A stretch of DNA of 64,000 nt. Origin: Amnibacterium setariae. GTDB lineage: Bacteria; Actinomycetota; Actinomycetes; Actinomycetales; Microbacteriaceae. Shown here piece after piece: positions 30,566-38,869 of this stretch. Position numbers and translations under genes: made by a program. Location: positions 1,364,001 through 1,428,000 of the forward strand of contig NZ_QXTG01000001.1 of assembly GCF_003581425.1 (NCBI RefSeq), read 5' to 3'. A model generated the notes under the pieces. That model saw only the letters and a list, made by a program, of their open reading frames with translations. It ran no database searches and was not told where the DNA came from. The first letter of the stretch is position 1. Each line of letters opens with the position of its first letter.

Positions 30566-31643
30566 CGCACTCGACGAGCGCGCGGAGACCGCCGCCCGGG
30601 CCGCTCGGCCCGGGCGGCGTCTGCCGCCGCTGGTGCGCTACGTCGCGATCCGTCTCGGGCTGTCGCTGCTGCTCCTCGTCGGCGTGACGATCGTCACGTT
30701 CGTCCTCACCAACCTGGTCCCGGGCGACCCGGTCATCGCCGCGCTCGGCCAGCGGGCCGCCGACGACCCGAAGATCGTCGAGGCCTACCGCGCCGCGCAG
30801 GGCCTCGACCAGCCGCTCGTCGTGCAGTACTTCCTCTACCTCGGCCACCTGCTGCAGGGGAACCTCGGCACGTCGATCGGCACGCGCAACCCCGTCGTGC
30901 AGGACCTCGGCTACGCGTTCCCCGCGACCGCCGAGCTCGCGGTCTTCGCCATCGTCGTCGCGGTCGTCGTCGGCCTCGTGCTCGCCGTCGTCGCGGCGCT
31001 GCGCCGCAACCGGTTCTCCGACCAGCTCATCCGGGCGATCAGCGTCGTCGGCATCTCCGTGCCCACCTTCTGGCTCGCGGTCGCGGCGTACTTCCTGTTC
31101 TTCTTCGTGCTGCACTGGACCCCGGGCTCGGGCCGCCTCAGCCCGATCTACGACGCCCCGCCGCGCGTCACGGGCCTCTTCACCGTCGACGCCCTGCTCG
31201 CCGGCCAGCCCGACGTCGCGGCGGACGCGTTCGCGCACCTCGTGCTGCCGGGCTCGGTGCTCGCGGTCTACACGCTCGGCCTGCTCGTCCGGTTCGCCCG
31301 GTCGTCGATCCTCGACGTGCTGAACCAGGACTACGTGCGCGCCGCCCGCGCGAAGGGCCTCTCCTCCGGCCGGGTCGTCGTCGCCTACCTCCTGCGGGGC
31401 GCGCTGCTGCCGATCCTCACGATCGTGGGCCTCGCGTTCGGCTCGCTGCTCTCGGGCGCCGTGCTCACCGAGCAGGTCTTCGCCTGGGGCGGCATCGGCC
31501 AGTACGCGTTCCGGGCCGCGACCTCGCTCGACCTGCCATCGATCATGGGCGTCGGCCTCGTCGTCGGCGTCGTCTACATCACCGTGAACTTCGTCATCGA
31601 CCTCGTCTACGGCTTCGTCGACCCGCGGGTGCGCGTCGGATGA
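30543..31643 (+). CDS. peptide ABC transporter permease (DppB/OppB type)
   Basis: A 366-residue inner-membrane permease with the OppB N-terminal region (LVGVTIVTFVLTNLVPGDPV), six hydrophobic segments and the EAA loop RAARAKGLSSGRVVVAYLLRGALLP that contacts the ATPases. The start is uncertain: TTG at 30543 overlaps the preceding gene by 23 bp, while GTG at 30633 (MRYVAIRLG) would give a 336-residue protein of more usual length; neither has a good SD. Confidence 0.9.
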   Translation: MTSPRSSSALDERAETAARAARPGRRLPPLVRYVAIRLGLSLLLLVGVTIVTFVLTNLVPGDPVIAALGQRAADDPKIVEAYRAAQGLDQPLVVQYFLYLGHLLQGNLGTSIGTRNPVVQDLGYAFPATAELAVFAIVVAVVVGLVLAVVAALRRNRFSDQLIRAISVVGISVPTFWLAVAAYFLFFFVLHWTPGSGRLSPIYDAPPRVTGLFTVDALLAGQPDVAADAFAHLVLPGSVLAVYTLGLLVRFARSSILDVLNQDYVRAARAKGLSSGRVVVAYLLRGALLPILTIVGLAFGSLLSGAVLTEQVFAWGGIGQYAFRAATSLDLPSIMGVGLVVGVVYITVNFVIDLVYGFVDPRVRVG

Positions 31644-32515
31644 CCGCCCTCCCCGCCGTCCGCCGGCGCTCCCTCCGCCTCCCGGTCGCGTGGCGCCGGC
31701 CCGCCGCGATCGGCGGCGCCGTGGTGCTGCTCGCCTGGATCGTGATCGCCCTCCTCGACCCGGTGATCGGGCTGCAGGGTCCGCTGCAGCGCGACGTGGA
31801 GGTCGCGCTGCAGGCGCCCTCCGCGGCGCACCCGTTCGGCACCGACGAGCTCGGCCGCGACGTGCTCGCGCGCACCCTGTGGGGCGTGCAGGCGTCGCTG
31901 CCGCTCGCCGTCGTCCTGGTCGCCGGGTCGCTCGTCATCGGATCCCTGCTGGGCGCGGTCGCCGGCTACCTCGGCGGCGTCGTCGACGAGGTGATCATGC
32001 GCATCGCCGACCTCGTCTTCGCGTTCCCGACGATCATCCTCGCGATGGTGGTCGCCGCGGCGCTCGGCCCCAGCCTCGCGAACGCCGTCGTCGCACTGCT
32101 CATCGTGTCGTGGCCGAACTACGCCCGCGTCATGCGCGCCCTCGTGCTCGGCGCGCGCGGGCAGGAGTACGTCGTGGCCGGCCGGCTGCTCGGCGCCGGG
32201 CCGTTCACGTCGCTGCGCCGCGACGTGCTGCCGAACGTCTCCGCGCCGATGCTGGTGCTCGCGATGCTCGACTTCGGCAACCAGATCCTGCTGCTCGCCG
32301 GCCTGTCCTTCCTCGGGCTCGGCGCGGTGCCGCCCACGCCGGAATGGGGGTCGATGGTCGCCGACGGGGTCGAGCAGTTCTCGAGCTGGTGGCTCGCCAC
32401 CTTTCCGGGCCTCGCGATCTTCTCGGTCGTCGTCGCCTTCAACCTCATCGGCGACTCGCTCCGCGACGCGCTCGACCCGCGCATCGCGGGCGCCGTGCAG
32501 GGGTCGTCGCTGTGA
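31640..32515 (+). CDS. peptide ABC transporter permease (DppC/OppC type)
   Basis: A 291-residue partner permease. HPFGTDELGRDVLARTLWG near the first third is the OppC signature, and VVAGRLLGAGPFTSLRRDVLPN is the EAA loop. Five to six membrane segments. ATG overlaps the stop of the preceding permease (ATGA), so translation is coupled. Confidence 0.94.
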   Translation: MTALPAVRRRSLRLPVAWRRPAAIGGAVVLLAWIVIALLDPVIGLQGPLQRDVEVALQAPSAAHPFGTDELGRDVLARTLWGVQASLPLAVVLVAGSLVIGSLLGAVAGYLGGVVDEVIMRIADLVFAFPTIILAMVVAAALGPSLANAVVALLIVSWPNYARVMRALVLGARGQEYVVAGRLLGAGPFTSLRRDVLPNVSAPMLVLAMLDFGNQILLLAGLSFLGLGAVPPTPEWGSMVADGVEQFSSWWLATFPGLAIFSVVVAFNLIGDSLRDALDPRIAGAVQGSSL

Positions 32516-33324
32516 GCGGGCTCGAGATCCGCGGGCTCGCCCTCGAGCTCGGCGGCAGGAGGATCCTCGACGGCGTCGACGTCGACGTGCCCGCCGGGCA
32601 GGTCACCGGCCTCGCCGGGGAGTCCGGGTCCGGCAAGACGATGACCGGCCTCGCCGTGCTCGGTCTGCAGCCGGCGGGGGCCCGCCGCTCCGGCACGATC
32701 GCCTACGACGACGGGAAGGTGCGGGTGCCGAACCTGCTCGACCTCCGTCCCGGCGCGATGAACCGGCTGCGCGGCCGCCGGATCGCGATGGTCTTCCAGG
32801 ACCCGACCGCGAGCCTCCAGCCGATGCTGTCGATCGGCACGCAGCTGACCGACCACATGCGCCGGCACCTGGGGCTGTCCCGGGCCGCCGCGCGCACCCG
32901 CGCCGCAGAGCTGCTCGAGCGCGTCCGCGTGCCGTCGCCGGAGGCCGCGCTGCGGCGCTACCCGCACCAGTTCTCGGGCGGGCAGCTGCAGCGCGTCGCG
33001 ATCGCGATCGCGATCGCCTGCGACCCGGAGGTGCTGATCGCCGACGAACCGACCACGGCGCTCGACGTGACGGTGCAGGCGGGCGTGCTCCGGCTGCTGC
33101 GCGAGCTGACCGACGACCTCGGGCTCGCCGTGCTGCTCGTGACGCACGACCTCGGGGTGATGTCGGCCGTCGCCGACACCGTCGCCGTGATGCGGGACGG
33201 GCGCGTCGTCGAGCACGGGTCGCGCTACCAGGTGATCCGCGAGCCCAGGACGGCCTACGCGAGGGAGCTCGTCGAGTCCCTGCCGCGCACGCCGCCGCCG
33301 GGCACGGGGGAGGGGTCCGCATGA
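32512..33324 (+). CDS. peptide ABC transporter ATPase (DppD/OppD type)
   Basis: A 270-residue nucleotide-binding subunit: Walker A GESGSGKT, signature QFSGGQLQR, Walker [13 protein letters not shown] and switch histidine in VTHDLGVM. It is shorter than OppD/DppD (about 320), lacking the C-terminal oligopeptide-binding extension with Fe-S cysteines. GTG overlaps the permease stop. Confidence 0.93.
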   Translation: MSGLEIRGLALELGGRRILDGVDVDVPAGQVTGLAGESGSGKTMTGLAVLGLQPAGARRSGTIAYDDGKVRVPNLLDLRPGAMNRLRGRRIAMVFQDPTASLQPMLSIGTQLTDHMRRHLGLSRAAARTRAAELLERVRVPSPEAALRRYPHQFSGGQLQRVAIAIAIACDPEVLIADEPTTALDVTVQAGVLRLLRELTDDLGLAVLLVTHDLGVMSAVADTVAVMRDGRVVEHGSRYQVIREPRTAYARELVESLPRTPPPGTGEGSA

Positions 33325-34100
33325 CGACTCGACTGGCCGTGGAGGGCGCGACGGTGACGTACCGGCAGCCCGGTCGGGGCGTGCTGACGGCCGTCGACGG
33401 CGTCGACCTCGAGGTCGGTGCCGGCGAGGTCGTCGGCCTCGTGGGGGAGTCCGGCTGCGGCAAGTCGACCCTCGCCCGCGCGGTCTGCGGCCTCGAGCCG
33501 CTGGCCGGCGGCCGGATCCTCCTCGACGGGGAGCCGATCGGCCGCCTCGGTCTCCGGTCGCGCCCGGAGCGGCTGCGGCGCATCCAGATGGTGTTCCAGA
33601 ACCCGTACGCCTCGCTCAACCCGCGTCGCCGGGTCGGCGCGCAGATCGAGGACGGCCGCCGCGTCTCCGCCGGGGAGGCGCCCTCCGTCGTCGAGCTGCT
33701 CGAGTCGGTCGGGCTCGAGGCGTCCGCCGCCTCCCGGTACCCGCACGAGTTCTCCGGCGGGCAGCGGCAGCGCGTCGCGATCGCCCGGGCGATGGCCGCG
33801 GGCCCGGAGCTGCTGATCGGCGACGAGCCGATCGCGTCCCTCGACGCGAGTCTGCAGGCGCGCGTCGCGGCCCTCATGCGCCGGGTCGCGCTCGAGCGCG
33901 GTGCATCGCTGCTGTTCATCAGCCACGACCTCGCGGTGGTCCGCGTCATCGCCGACCGCATCGCCGTGATGCAGGCGGGCCGGATCGTCGAGCAGGGGCC
34001 AGCGGAGCAGGTGTGGGCGGATCCGCAGCACCCCTACACGCGCCGCCTGCTCGCCGCGATCCCGATCGCGGACGGGCTCGGGCGCCTCCCCGTGGTCTGA
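33321..34100 (+). CDS. peptide ABC transporter ATPase (DppF/OppF type)
   Basis: A 259-residue second nucleotide-binding subunit: Walker A GESGCGKS, signature EFSGGQRQR, Walker B LLIGDEPIASLD, switch FISHDLAVV and the QNPYASLNPRRRVG stretch typical of OppF. ATG overlaps the previous stop (ATGA). Last gene of the transporter operon. Confidence 0.94.
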   Translation: MTTRLAVEGATVTYRQPGRGVLTAVDGVDLEVGAGEVVGLVGESGCGKSTLARAVCGLEPLAGGRILLDGEPIGRLGLRSRPERLRRIQMVFQNPYASLNPRRRVGAQIEDGRRVSAGEAPSVVELLESVGLEASAASRYPHEFSGGQRQRVAIARAMAAGPELLIGDEPIASLDASLQARVAALMRRVALERGASLLFISHDLAVVRVIADRIAVMQAGRIVEQGPAEQVWADPQHPYTRRLLAAIPIADGLGRLPVV

Positions 34101-34128
34101 CGAGGGGCGACGGAGTGCCCCGGGTCAG
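34097..34128. terminator. possible bidirectional terminator between dppF-like and tag
   Basis: CTGAC/GTCAG outer pairing (34097-34101 / 34124-34128) and GGGGC/GCCCC inner pairing (34104-34108 / 34117-34121) around an 8-nt loop. It overlaps the 3' ends of the two convergent genes. Confidence 0.45.
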
Positions 34129-34712
34129 TCGCGCGCGCGCCAGCAGCCGTCGACGTGGTCGTCCACGAGGCCGGCGGACTGCATGAGCGCGTAGACCGTC
34201 GTCGGCCCGACGAAGCGCAGGCCCTCGCGCTTCAGCGCCTTCGCGAGCGCCTTCGAGGTGCTGGTCGACGCGGGCACGTCGCCGAGGTCCGCGGGCCGCA
34301 CGTGCTCGGCCCGCGCCGCGTCCGCGAACGACCAGACGAGCGCGTCGAGGGCGCCCTCGCCGTCCCGCTCGCGGAGCGCGGCGACCGCGCGGGCGTTGTC
34401 GACCGCCGCCTCGATCTTCTGCCGGTTCCGCACGATGCCGGCGTCGCCGAGCAGCCGTTCGACGTCCTCCGCGCCGAACGCGGCGACCGCCTCCGGCTCG
34501 AACCCGGCGAAGGCGGCGCGGAACGCCGGTCGCTTCCGCAGGATGATCAGCCAGGACAGCCCGCTCTGGAAGCCCTCGAGCGTCAGCTTCTCGTAGAGCG
34601 CCCGGTCGCCGTGCAGGGGGACGCCCCACTCGTCGTCGTGGTAGGCGGCGTACAGGTCGCCGGTCGCCCACGGGCAGCGGGCGCGCCCGTCGGACCCGAG
34701 GACGGCGGTCAT
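34125..34712 (-). CDS. tag: DNA-3-methyladenine glycosylase I
   Basis: A 195-residue HhH-superfamily glycosylase that removes 3-methyladenine from DNA. RCPWATGDLYAAYHDDEWG is the conserved start with the zinc cysteine and histidine; the other ligands are in the C-terminal DDHVDGCW. LEGFQSGLSWLIILRKR is the substrate pocket region. The ATG at 34712 follows a TACCCT box by seven bases and lacks an SD, so the mRNA is probably leaderless. Confidence 0.93.
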   Translation of the reverse strand: MTAVLGSDGRARCPWATGDLYAAYHDDEWGVPLHGDRALYEKLTLEGFQSGLSWLIILRKRPAFRAAFAGFEPEAVAAFGAEDVERLLGDAGIVRNRQKIEAAVDNARAVAALRERDGEGALDALVWSFADAARAEHVRPADLGDVPASTSTSKALAKALKREGLRFVGPTTVYALMQSAGLVDDHVDGCWRARD

Positions 34713-34719
34713 GAGGGGG

Positions 34720-34725
34720 AGGGTA
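34720..34725 (-). promoter_or_regulatory. -10 box of tag, predicts leaderless mRNA
   Basis: TACCCT on the minus strand ends seven bases before the tag ATG. The intervening bases contain no SD. Confidence 0.55.
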
Positions 34726-34848
34726 GCGGGAGCGGGGAGCACGCCGGGACGGTAGGCCGCGCCCTGCGCCCCGGGGCCGTCCGAGCGCCCGCCGGGTCGA
34801 TCCGGGTCGGTCCCGGCCCTGGGGAGGAGCGGATCGCCGGCCCGGCGC

Positions 34849-35376
34849 TCAGCCGAGCGAGATCAGGACCGCGTCGCCCCAGTTCAGCGTGCTCGCGTAG
34901 AGGATCCAGGCGAGGTACGGCAGGAGCAGCAGCGCGGCGCCGCGCGACACCGGCCACGCGGTCGCGATCGTCGCGACGACGAGCAGATCGAGCAGGACGA
35001 TGATGCCGACCGCGATCCACAGCGCGCCGACGCCGATGAGCGGGTAGCCGCCGAAGAACACCGGCGTCCAGAGCGCGTTGACGACGAGCTGCGCGACGTA
35101 GAGCACGAGCGCGCCCTGCGCCTGCCGCCGCCAGAGCAGCCAGCCGGACACGGCGATGAGCAGGTACAGGACCGTCCAGACCGCGCCGAACGCCCAGTCC
35201 GGCGGCGTCCACGTGACGTGCGGGACGCGGGCGTACCAGCCGTCGACCTGGGCGATGCCGACCGCGGTGCCGAGCGCGGCCACGGCGGCGGCGATCAGCA
35301 CGAAGACCAGGAGCACGACGACGTCGCGCCCGGTCACGCCGCGACCGGGGCGCGACGGGCCGGGGCGGCGGCTCAC
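34849..35376 (-). CDS. TspO/MBR-family membrane protein
   Basis: A 175-residue protein with five membrane segments and the aromatic-rich family pattern (VTWTPPDWAFGAVWTVLYLLI, VNALWTPVFF, LPYLAWILYASTLNW). TspO proteins bind porphyrins and influence tetrapyrrole or stress responses. The first 15 residues are basic and not part of the fold; GTG at 35337 (MTGRDVV) is an alternative start. The 106 bases between this gene and tag hold no gene. Confidence 0.88.
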   Translation of the reverse strand: MSRRPGPSRPGRGVTGRDVVVLLVFVLIAAAVAALGTAVGIAQVDGWYARVPHVTWTPPDWAFGAVWTVLYLLIAVSGWLLWRRQAQGALVLYVAQLVVNALWTPVFFGGYPLIGVGALWIAVGIIVLLDLLVVATIATAWPVSRGAALLLLPYLAWILYASTLNWGDAVLISLG

Positions 35377-35412
35377 GGTCGTCCAGGACAGATGCGCTCC
35401 CTCGTCGCGGCA

Positions 35413-35418
35413 AGCCTA
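35413..35418 (-). promoter_or_regulatory. -10 box of tspO-like gene
   Basis: TAGGCT on the minus strand, 36 bp upstream of the GTG at 35376, between the end of the FAD oxidase gene and tspO. Confidence 0.4.
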
Positions 35419-35444
35419 GGGCGACGAGGGGCCGACGCCCCGGC

Positions 35445-36800
35445 TCATTCCCTTCCGAGTCGGCCCGACACCGCGGCGACGCGGGAGGGGACGCCGGTCG
35501 CCTCCTCCTCCCGGTCCGCGATCGACAGCGAGCCGATCACGGCGTTCACGCCGGCGAACCGGAGGGGCTCCGGCTCCCACCGCGGCGGCCGCTTCCCGAC
35601 CCACGGCAGCGCGGTGAGCGGGGTGCGCCGGTCGGTGACGAGGTCGGCGACCGTGCGCCCCGCGAGGTTCGCGGTGGCCACGCCGTCGCCGACGTAGCCG
35701 CCCGCGACGACCACCCGTCCGCCCGCGAGCGGCGAGACGAACGGGTGCCAGTCGCGGGGCACGCCGAGCGGGCCGCCCCAGCGGTGCGTGAACCGCGCGC
35801 CGTCGAGCGCGGGGAACAGCGCGACCGCGGCGCGCTCGAGGTGGCGGTGGACGATCGCCGACCGGTCGTACCCGGGCCGGATGGCGCTGCCGTAGTGGTA
35901 CCGGGCGCCGCGCCCGCCGAAGACGAGCCGGTCGTCCGCGGTGCGCTGGCCGTAGACGAGGTTGTGCCGGAAGTCCGTCACCGTCGCGCCGCGGGGCAGC
36001 CCGATCCGCTCCCAGACCGCCTCCGGCAGCGGCTCGGTCGCGGTCACGAGGGAGTAGAGCGGCAGGATGCGCCGGCCGATGCCGGGCAGCTCGGCGCCCC
36101 AGGCCTCCGTCGCGACGACGACGCGGTCCGCGATCACGGTGCCCTCGGTCGTCGTGACCCGGCCGGGCGCGATCCCGGTCGCGCGCGTGCGCTCGAAGAT
36201 CCGGGCGCCGCGCGCCTCGGCCGCCCGGGCGAGGCCGCGGACGAGCTTGCCGGGGTGCACGCTGGCGCAGGTCCCGGTGAACAGCGCCGAGCCGAGCGTC
36301 GCGTCGGTCACGCGCTCCGGCACGGGCAGGCCCGCCTCCTCCGCCTCCCGCTGCTCGTCGCGCGCCGCGCGGTCCGCCACCGCCGTGCGGATCAGCGAGA
36401 ACGTGCCCCGGCGGTCGTAGTCGCAGTCGATCCCGAGCGCCGCCGCGGCGCGGCCCACCTCCGCCACCGTGTCCGCGATCGCCAGCGACATCGCGCGGGC
36501 GGCGTCCGCGCCGTGGCGACGCGCCAGCTCGGCCGGCCCGATCGGCAGCAGCGCCGACACCCAGCCGCCGTTGCGGCCGGAGGCGCCGAACCCGGCGAAC
36601 TCCCGCTCGAGGACCACGACGCGGGCGTCGGGCTCCCGCTCGAGCACCGACACCGCCGTCCAGAGGCCGGTGAAGCCGGCGCCGACGATGCACACGTCCG
36701 CCGCCACGTCGCCCGGCAGGGCCGGCCGCGGGGCGAGGTCGTCGATGCCGCGCTCGGCCAGGTCGTCGAGCCAGAACGAGGTCGACCTCGCGTCCGTCAC
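35445..36800 (-). CDS. FAD-dependent amine oxidase / oxidoreductase (DAO family, PuuB-like)
   Basis: A 451-residue flavoprotein with VCIVGAGFTGLWTAVSVL (FAD-binding GxGxxG, about residues 34-51) and VLEREFAGFGASGRNGGW, the pattern of the DadA/PuuB group. C-terminal FVSPLAGGRVVVAGGYVGDGVA closes the FAD site. PuuB oxidises gamma-glutamylputrescine; other members oxidise amino acids or sarcosine. The gene overlaps the aminotransferase stop (GTGA) and is thus co-transcribed with it, which favours an amine/polyamine role. The exact substrate is inference. Confidence 0.82.
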   Translation of the reverse strand: MTDARSTSFWLDDLAERGIDDLAPRPALPGDVAADVCIVGAGFTGLWTAVSVLEREPDARVVVLEREFAGFGASGRNGGWVSALLPIGPAELARRHGADAARAMSLAIADTVAEVGRAAAALGIDCDYDRRGTFSLIRTAVADRAARDEQREAEEAGLPVPERVTDATLGSALFTGTCASVHPGKLVRGLARAAEARGARIFERTRATGIAPGRVTTTEGTVIADRVVVATEAWGAELPGIGRRILPLYSLVTATEPLPEAVWERIGLPRGATVTDFRHNLVYGQRTADDRLVFGGRGARYHYGSAIRPGYDRSAIVHRHLERAAVALFPALDGARFTHRWGGPLGVPRDWHPFVSPLAGGRVVVAGGYVGDGVATANLAGRTVADLVTDRRTPLTALPWVGKRPPRWEPEPLRFAGVNAVIGSLSIADREEEATGVPSRVAAVSGRLGRE

Positions 36801-38209
36801 AGGCGGGACCAGGCCTCGGTCAGCACGCCGCGCAGGATGCCCTCGATCTCGTCGAACTCGGGCTCGCCGATGGTGAGCGGCGGGGCGAGCTGGATCACGG
36901 GGTCGCCGCGGTCGTCGGCGCGGCAGTACAGGCCGGCGTCGAACAGGGCGGAGGAGAGGAACCCGCGCAGCAGCCGCTCGGACTCGGCGTCGTCGAAGGT
37001 CTCCTTCGTCGCCTTGTCCTTCACGAGCTCGATCCCGAAGAAGTAGCCGTCGCCGCGCACGTCGCCGACGATCGGCAGGTCCTGGAGCCGCTCGAGGGCC
37101 GCGCGGAACAGCGGGCTCTTCTCGCGGACCCGCTCGTTCAGGCCCTCCTCCTCGAAGATCGCGAGGTTCTCGAGCGCGACGGCCGCGGACACCGGGTGGC
37201 CGGCGAACGTGTAGCCGTGGGCGAACGAGGTCGAGCCGTGGCGGAACGGCTCGAACAGGCGCTCCGACACGATCGTCGCGCCGATGGGGGAGTAGCCGCT
37301 CGTCATCGCCTTCGCGCAGGTGATCATGTCCGGCCGGTAGCCGAACGTGTCGCACGCGAACGTCGACCCGATGCGGCCGAAGGCGCAGATGACCTCGTCG
37401 GACACGAGGAGCACGTCGTGGCGGTCGCAGATCTCCCGCACCCGCTGGAAGTAGCCGGGAGGCGGCGGGAAGCAGCCGCCCGAGTTCTGCACGGGCTCGA
37501 GGAACACGGCCGCGACCGTGTCCGGGCCCTCGAGCAGGATCTGCTGCTCGATGCGGTCCGCCGCCCAGCGCCCGAACGCCTCGAGGTCGTCCGTCGGGCC
37601 GCCGGCCTCCTCGGCCCGGTAGAAGTTCGTGTTCGGGACGCGGAAGGAGCCCGCGGGCAGCGGCTCGAACGGCGCCTTCATGCCCGGCAGGCCGGTGATC
37701 GCCAGGGCGCCGTGCGGGGTGCCGTGGTACGCGTACTGGCGGGAGATCACCTTGTACTTCGTCGGCTTGCCGATCAGCTTGAAGTACTGCTTCGCGAGCT
37801 TGTACGCGGTCTCGACGGCCTCGCCGCCGCCGGTCGAGAAGAACACGCGGTTCAGGTCGCCGGGCGCGGCGAGCGCGAGCCGCTCCGCGAGCTCGATCGC
37901 GGCCGGGTGCGCGTAGGACCAGATCGGGAAGAACGCGAGCTGCTCGGCCTGCTTCGCCGCCGCCTCCGCGAGCCGGCGCCGGCCGTGCCCGGCGTTCACG
38001 ACGAACAGCCCGGAGAGGCCGTCGATGTAGCGCCGGCCGCTCGCGTCCCAGATGTGGTGGCCCTCGCCCTTGACGATGATCGGGACGCCGTCCGCCTCCA
38101 CCGCGCTCTGCCGCGAGAAGTGCAGCCAGAGGTGGTCCTTCGCCTTGCGCTGCAGGTCCGCGTCGACGGCGGGCGCGGGGTCGGGCACGAGCTGGTCGGT
38201 GACGGTCAT
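36797..38209 (-). CDS. class III aminotransferase (putrescine/polyamine aminotransferase-like)
   Basis: A 470-residue PLP enzyme. STGGGEAVETAYKLAKQY binds the cofactor phosphate, LVSDEVICAFGRIGS gives the PLP aspartate and TCAKAMTSGYSPIGA carries the Schiff-base lysine. FFPIWSYAHPAAIELAERLA resembles SpuC/YgjG-type amine:pyruvate aminotransferases. Such enzymes convert putrescine to 4-aminobutyraldehyde, the substrate of the dehydrogenase encoded at 38870. The ATG follows GAGGGAG six bases upstream. It is flanked by an Lrp regulator gene on the same strand and the FAD oxidase downstream. Confidence 0.87.
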   Translation of the reverse strand: MTVTDQLVPDPAPAVDADLQRKAKDHLWLHFSRQSAVEADGVPIIVKGEGHHIWDASGRRYIDGLSGLFVVNAGHGRRRLAEAAAKQAEQLAFFPIWSYAHPAAIELAERLALAAPGDLNRVFFSTGGGEAVETAYKLAKQYFKLIGKPTKYKVISRQYAYHGTPHGALAITGLPGMKAPFEPLPAGSFRVPNTNFYRAEEAGGPTDDLEAFGRWAADRIEQQILLEGPDTVAAVFLEPVQNSGGCFPPPPGYFQRVREICDRHDVLLVSDEVICAFGRIGSTFACDTFGYRPDMITCAKAMTSGYSPIGATIVSERLFEPFRHGSTSFAHGYTFAGHPVSAAVALENLAIFEEEGLNERVREKSPLFRAALERLQDLPIVGDVRGDGYFFGIELVKDKATKETFDDAESERLLRGFLSSALFDAGLYCRADDRGDPVIQLAPPLTIGEPEFDEIEGILRGVLTEAWSRL

Positions 38210-38231
38210 GGTCTCCCTCTCGATGGCGTGG

Positions 38232-38267
38232 TCTCGAGGCCCGCTGCGCTCGCACCTCGACCGGCGG
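38232..38267. repeat. 36-bp intergenic repeat, copy 1
   Basis: Begins TCTCGAGGCCCGCTGCGCTC and matches the copy at 47256-47291 in 33 of 36 positions. TCGAGG and CCTCGA form 6-bp outer arms. It lies in the 63-bp space between the Lrp stop and the aminotransferase start. Confidence 0.8.
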
Positions 38268-38272
38268 ACGGG

Positions 38273-38752
38273 CTAGCGGACGCCCCAGTGGTAGGCCTGC
38301 TTGCGCAGCTGCAGGTAGACGAAGGTCTCGGTGGCGGTGACGCCGGGCAGGCGGCGGATCTCGCCGTTCAGCAGCTCGATCAGGTCGTCGTCGTTCTCGC
38401 ACACGACCTCGGCGAGCAGGTCGAAGGTGCCGGCGGTCATCACGACGTAGTCGACGGCGGGGATCTCGGCGAGCCGGTCAGCGACCTCCCGCACGTCGCC
38501 GGAGACGCGGACGCCGATCATCGCCTGCCGGGTGAAGCCGAGCTGCATCGGGTCGGTGACCGCGACGATCTGCATCACGCCGGCCTCGGTCAGGCGCTGG
38601 ACCCGCTGCCGCACCGCCGCCTCCGAGAGGCCGACGTGCTTGCCGATGTCGGCGTAGGAGCGGCGACCGTCCTCCTGCAGCTGGTCGATGATCGCCTTCG
38701 ACACGTCGTCGAGGTGGACGGGCGTCGCCTGGTCGCGCACTCGGGAGGCCAC
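38273..38752 (-). CDS. Lrp/AsnC-family transcriptional regulator
   Basis: 159 residues: N-terminal winged HTH (about 20-65, IIDQLQEDGRRSYADIGKHV then LSEAAVRQRVQRL) and the C-terminal RAM effector domain (ADRLAEIPAVDYVVMTAGTFDLLAEV). Lrp-type proteins respond to amino acids or related compounds. It lies upstream of the aminotransferase-oxidase pair on the same strand and divergent from the aldehyde dehydrogenase, so it probably controls the polyamine/GABA set. GTG at 38752 has no SD; CAGACT eight bases upstream may be a leaderless-type -10. Confidence 0.88.
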   Translation of the reverse strand: MASRVRDQATPVHLDDVSKAIIDQLQEDGRRSYADIGKHVGLSEAAVRQRVQRLTEAGVMQIVAVTDPMQLGFTRQAMIGVRVSGDVREVADRLAEIPAVDYVVMTAGTFDLLAEVVCENDDDLIELLNGEIRRLPGVTATETFVYLQLRKQAYHWGVR

Positions 38753-38857
38753 GACGGAGGAGTCTGGCAGGGGATCGGCCCCGCCGCTACCGGATCCGTC
38801 GTCGCGGCGGCGGCGAACCGCCGGAATCCGCCGTCGCAGCGCCGGGCGTCCCGCGGG

Positions 38858-38863
38858 TAGGTT
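38858..38863 (+). promoter_or_regulatory. -10 box of the aldehyde dehydrogenase, predicts leaderless mRNA
   Basis: TAGGTT ends six bases before the ATG at 38870 with no SD. It is in the 117-bp divergent region shared with the Lrp gene, the likely site of Lrp control. Confidence 0.55.
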
Positions 38864-38869
38864 CGTGCC

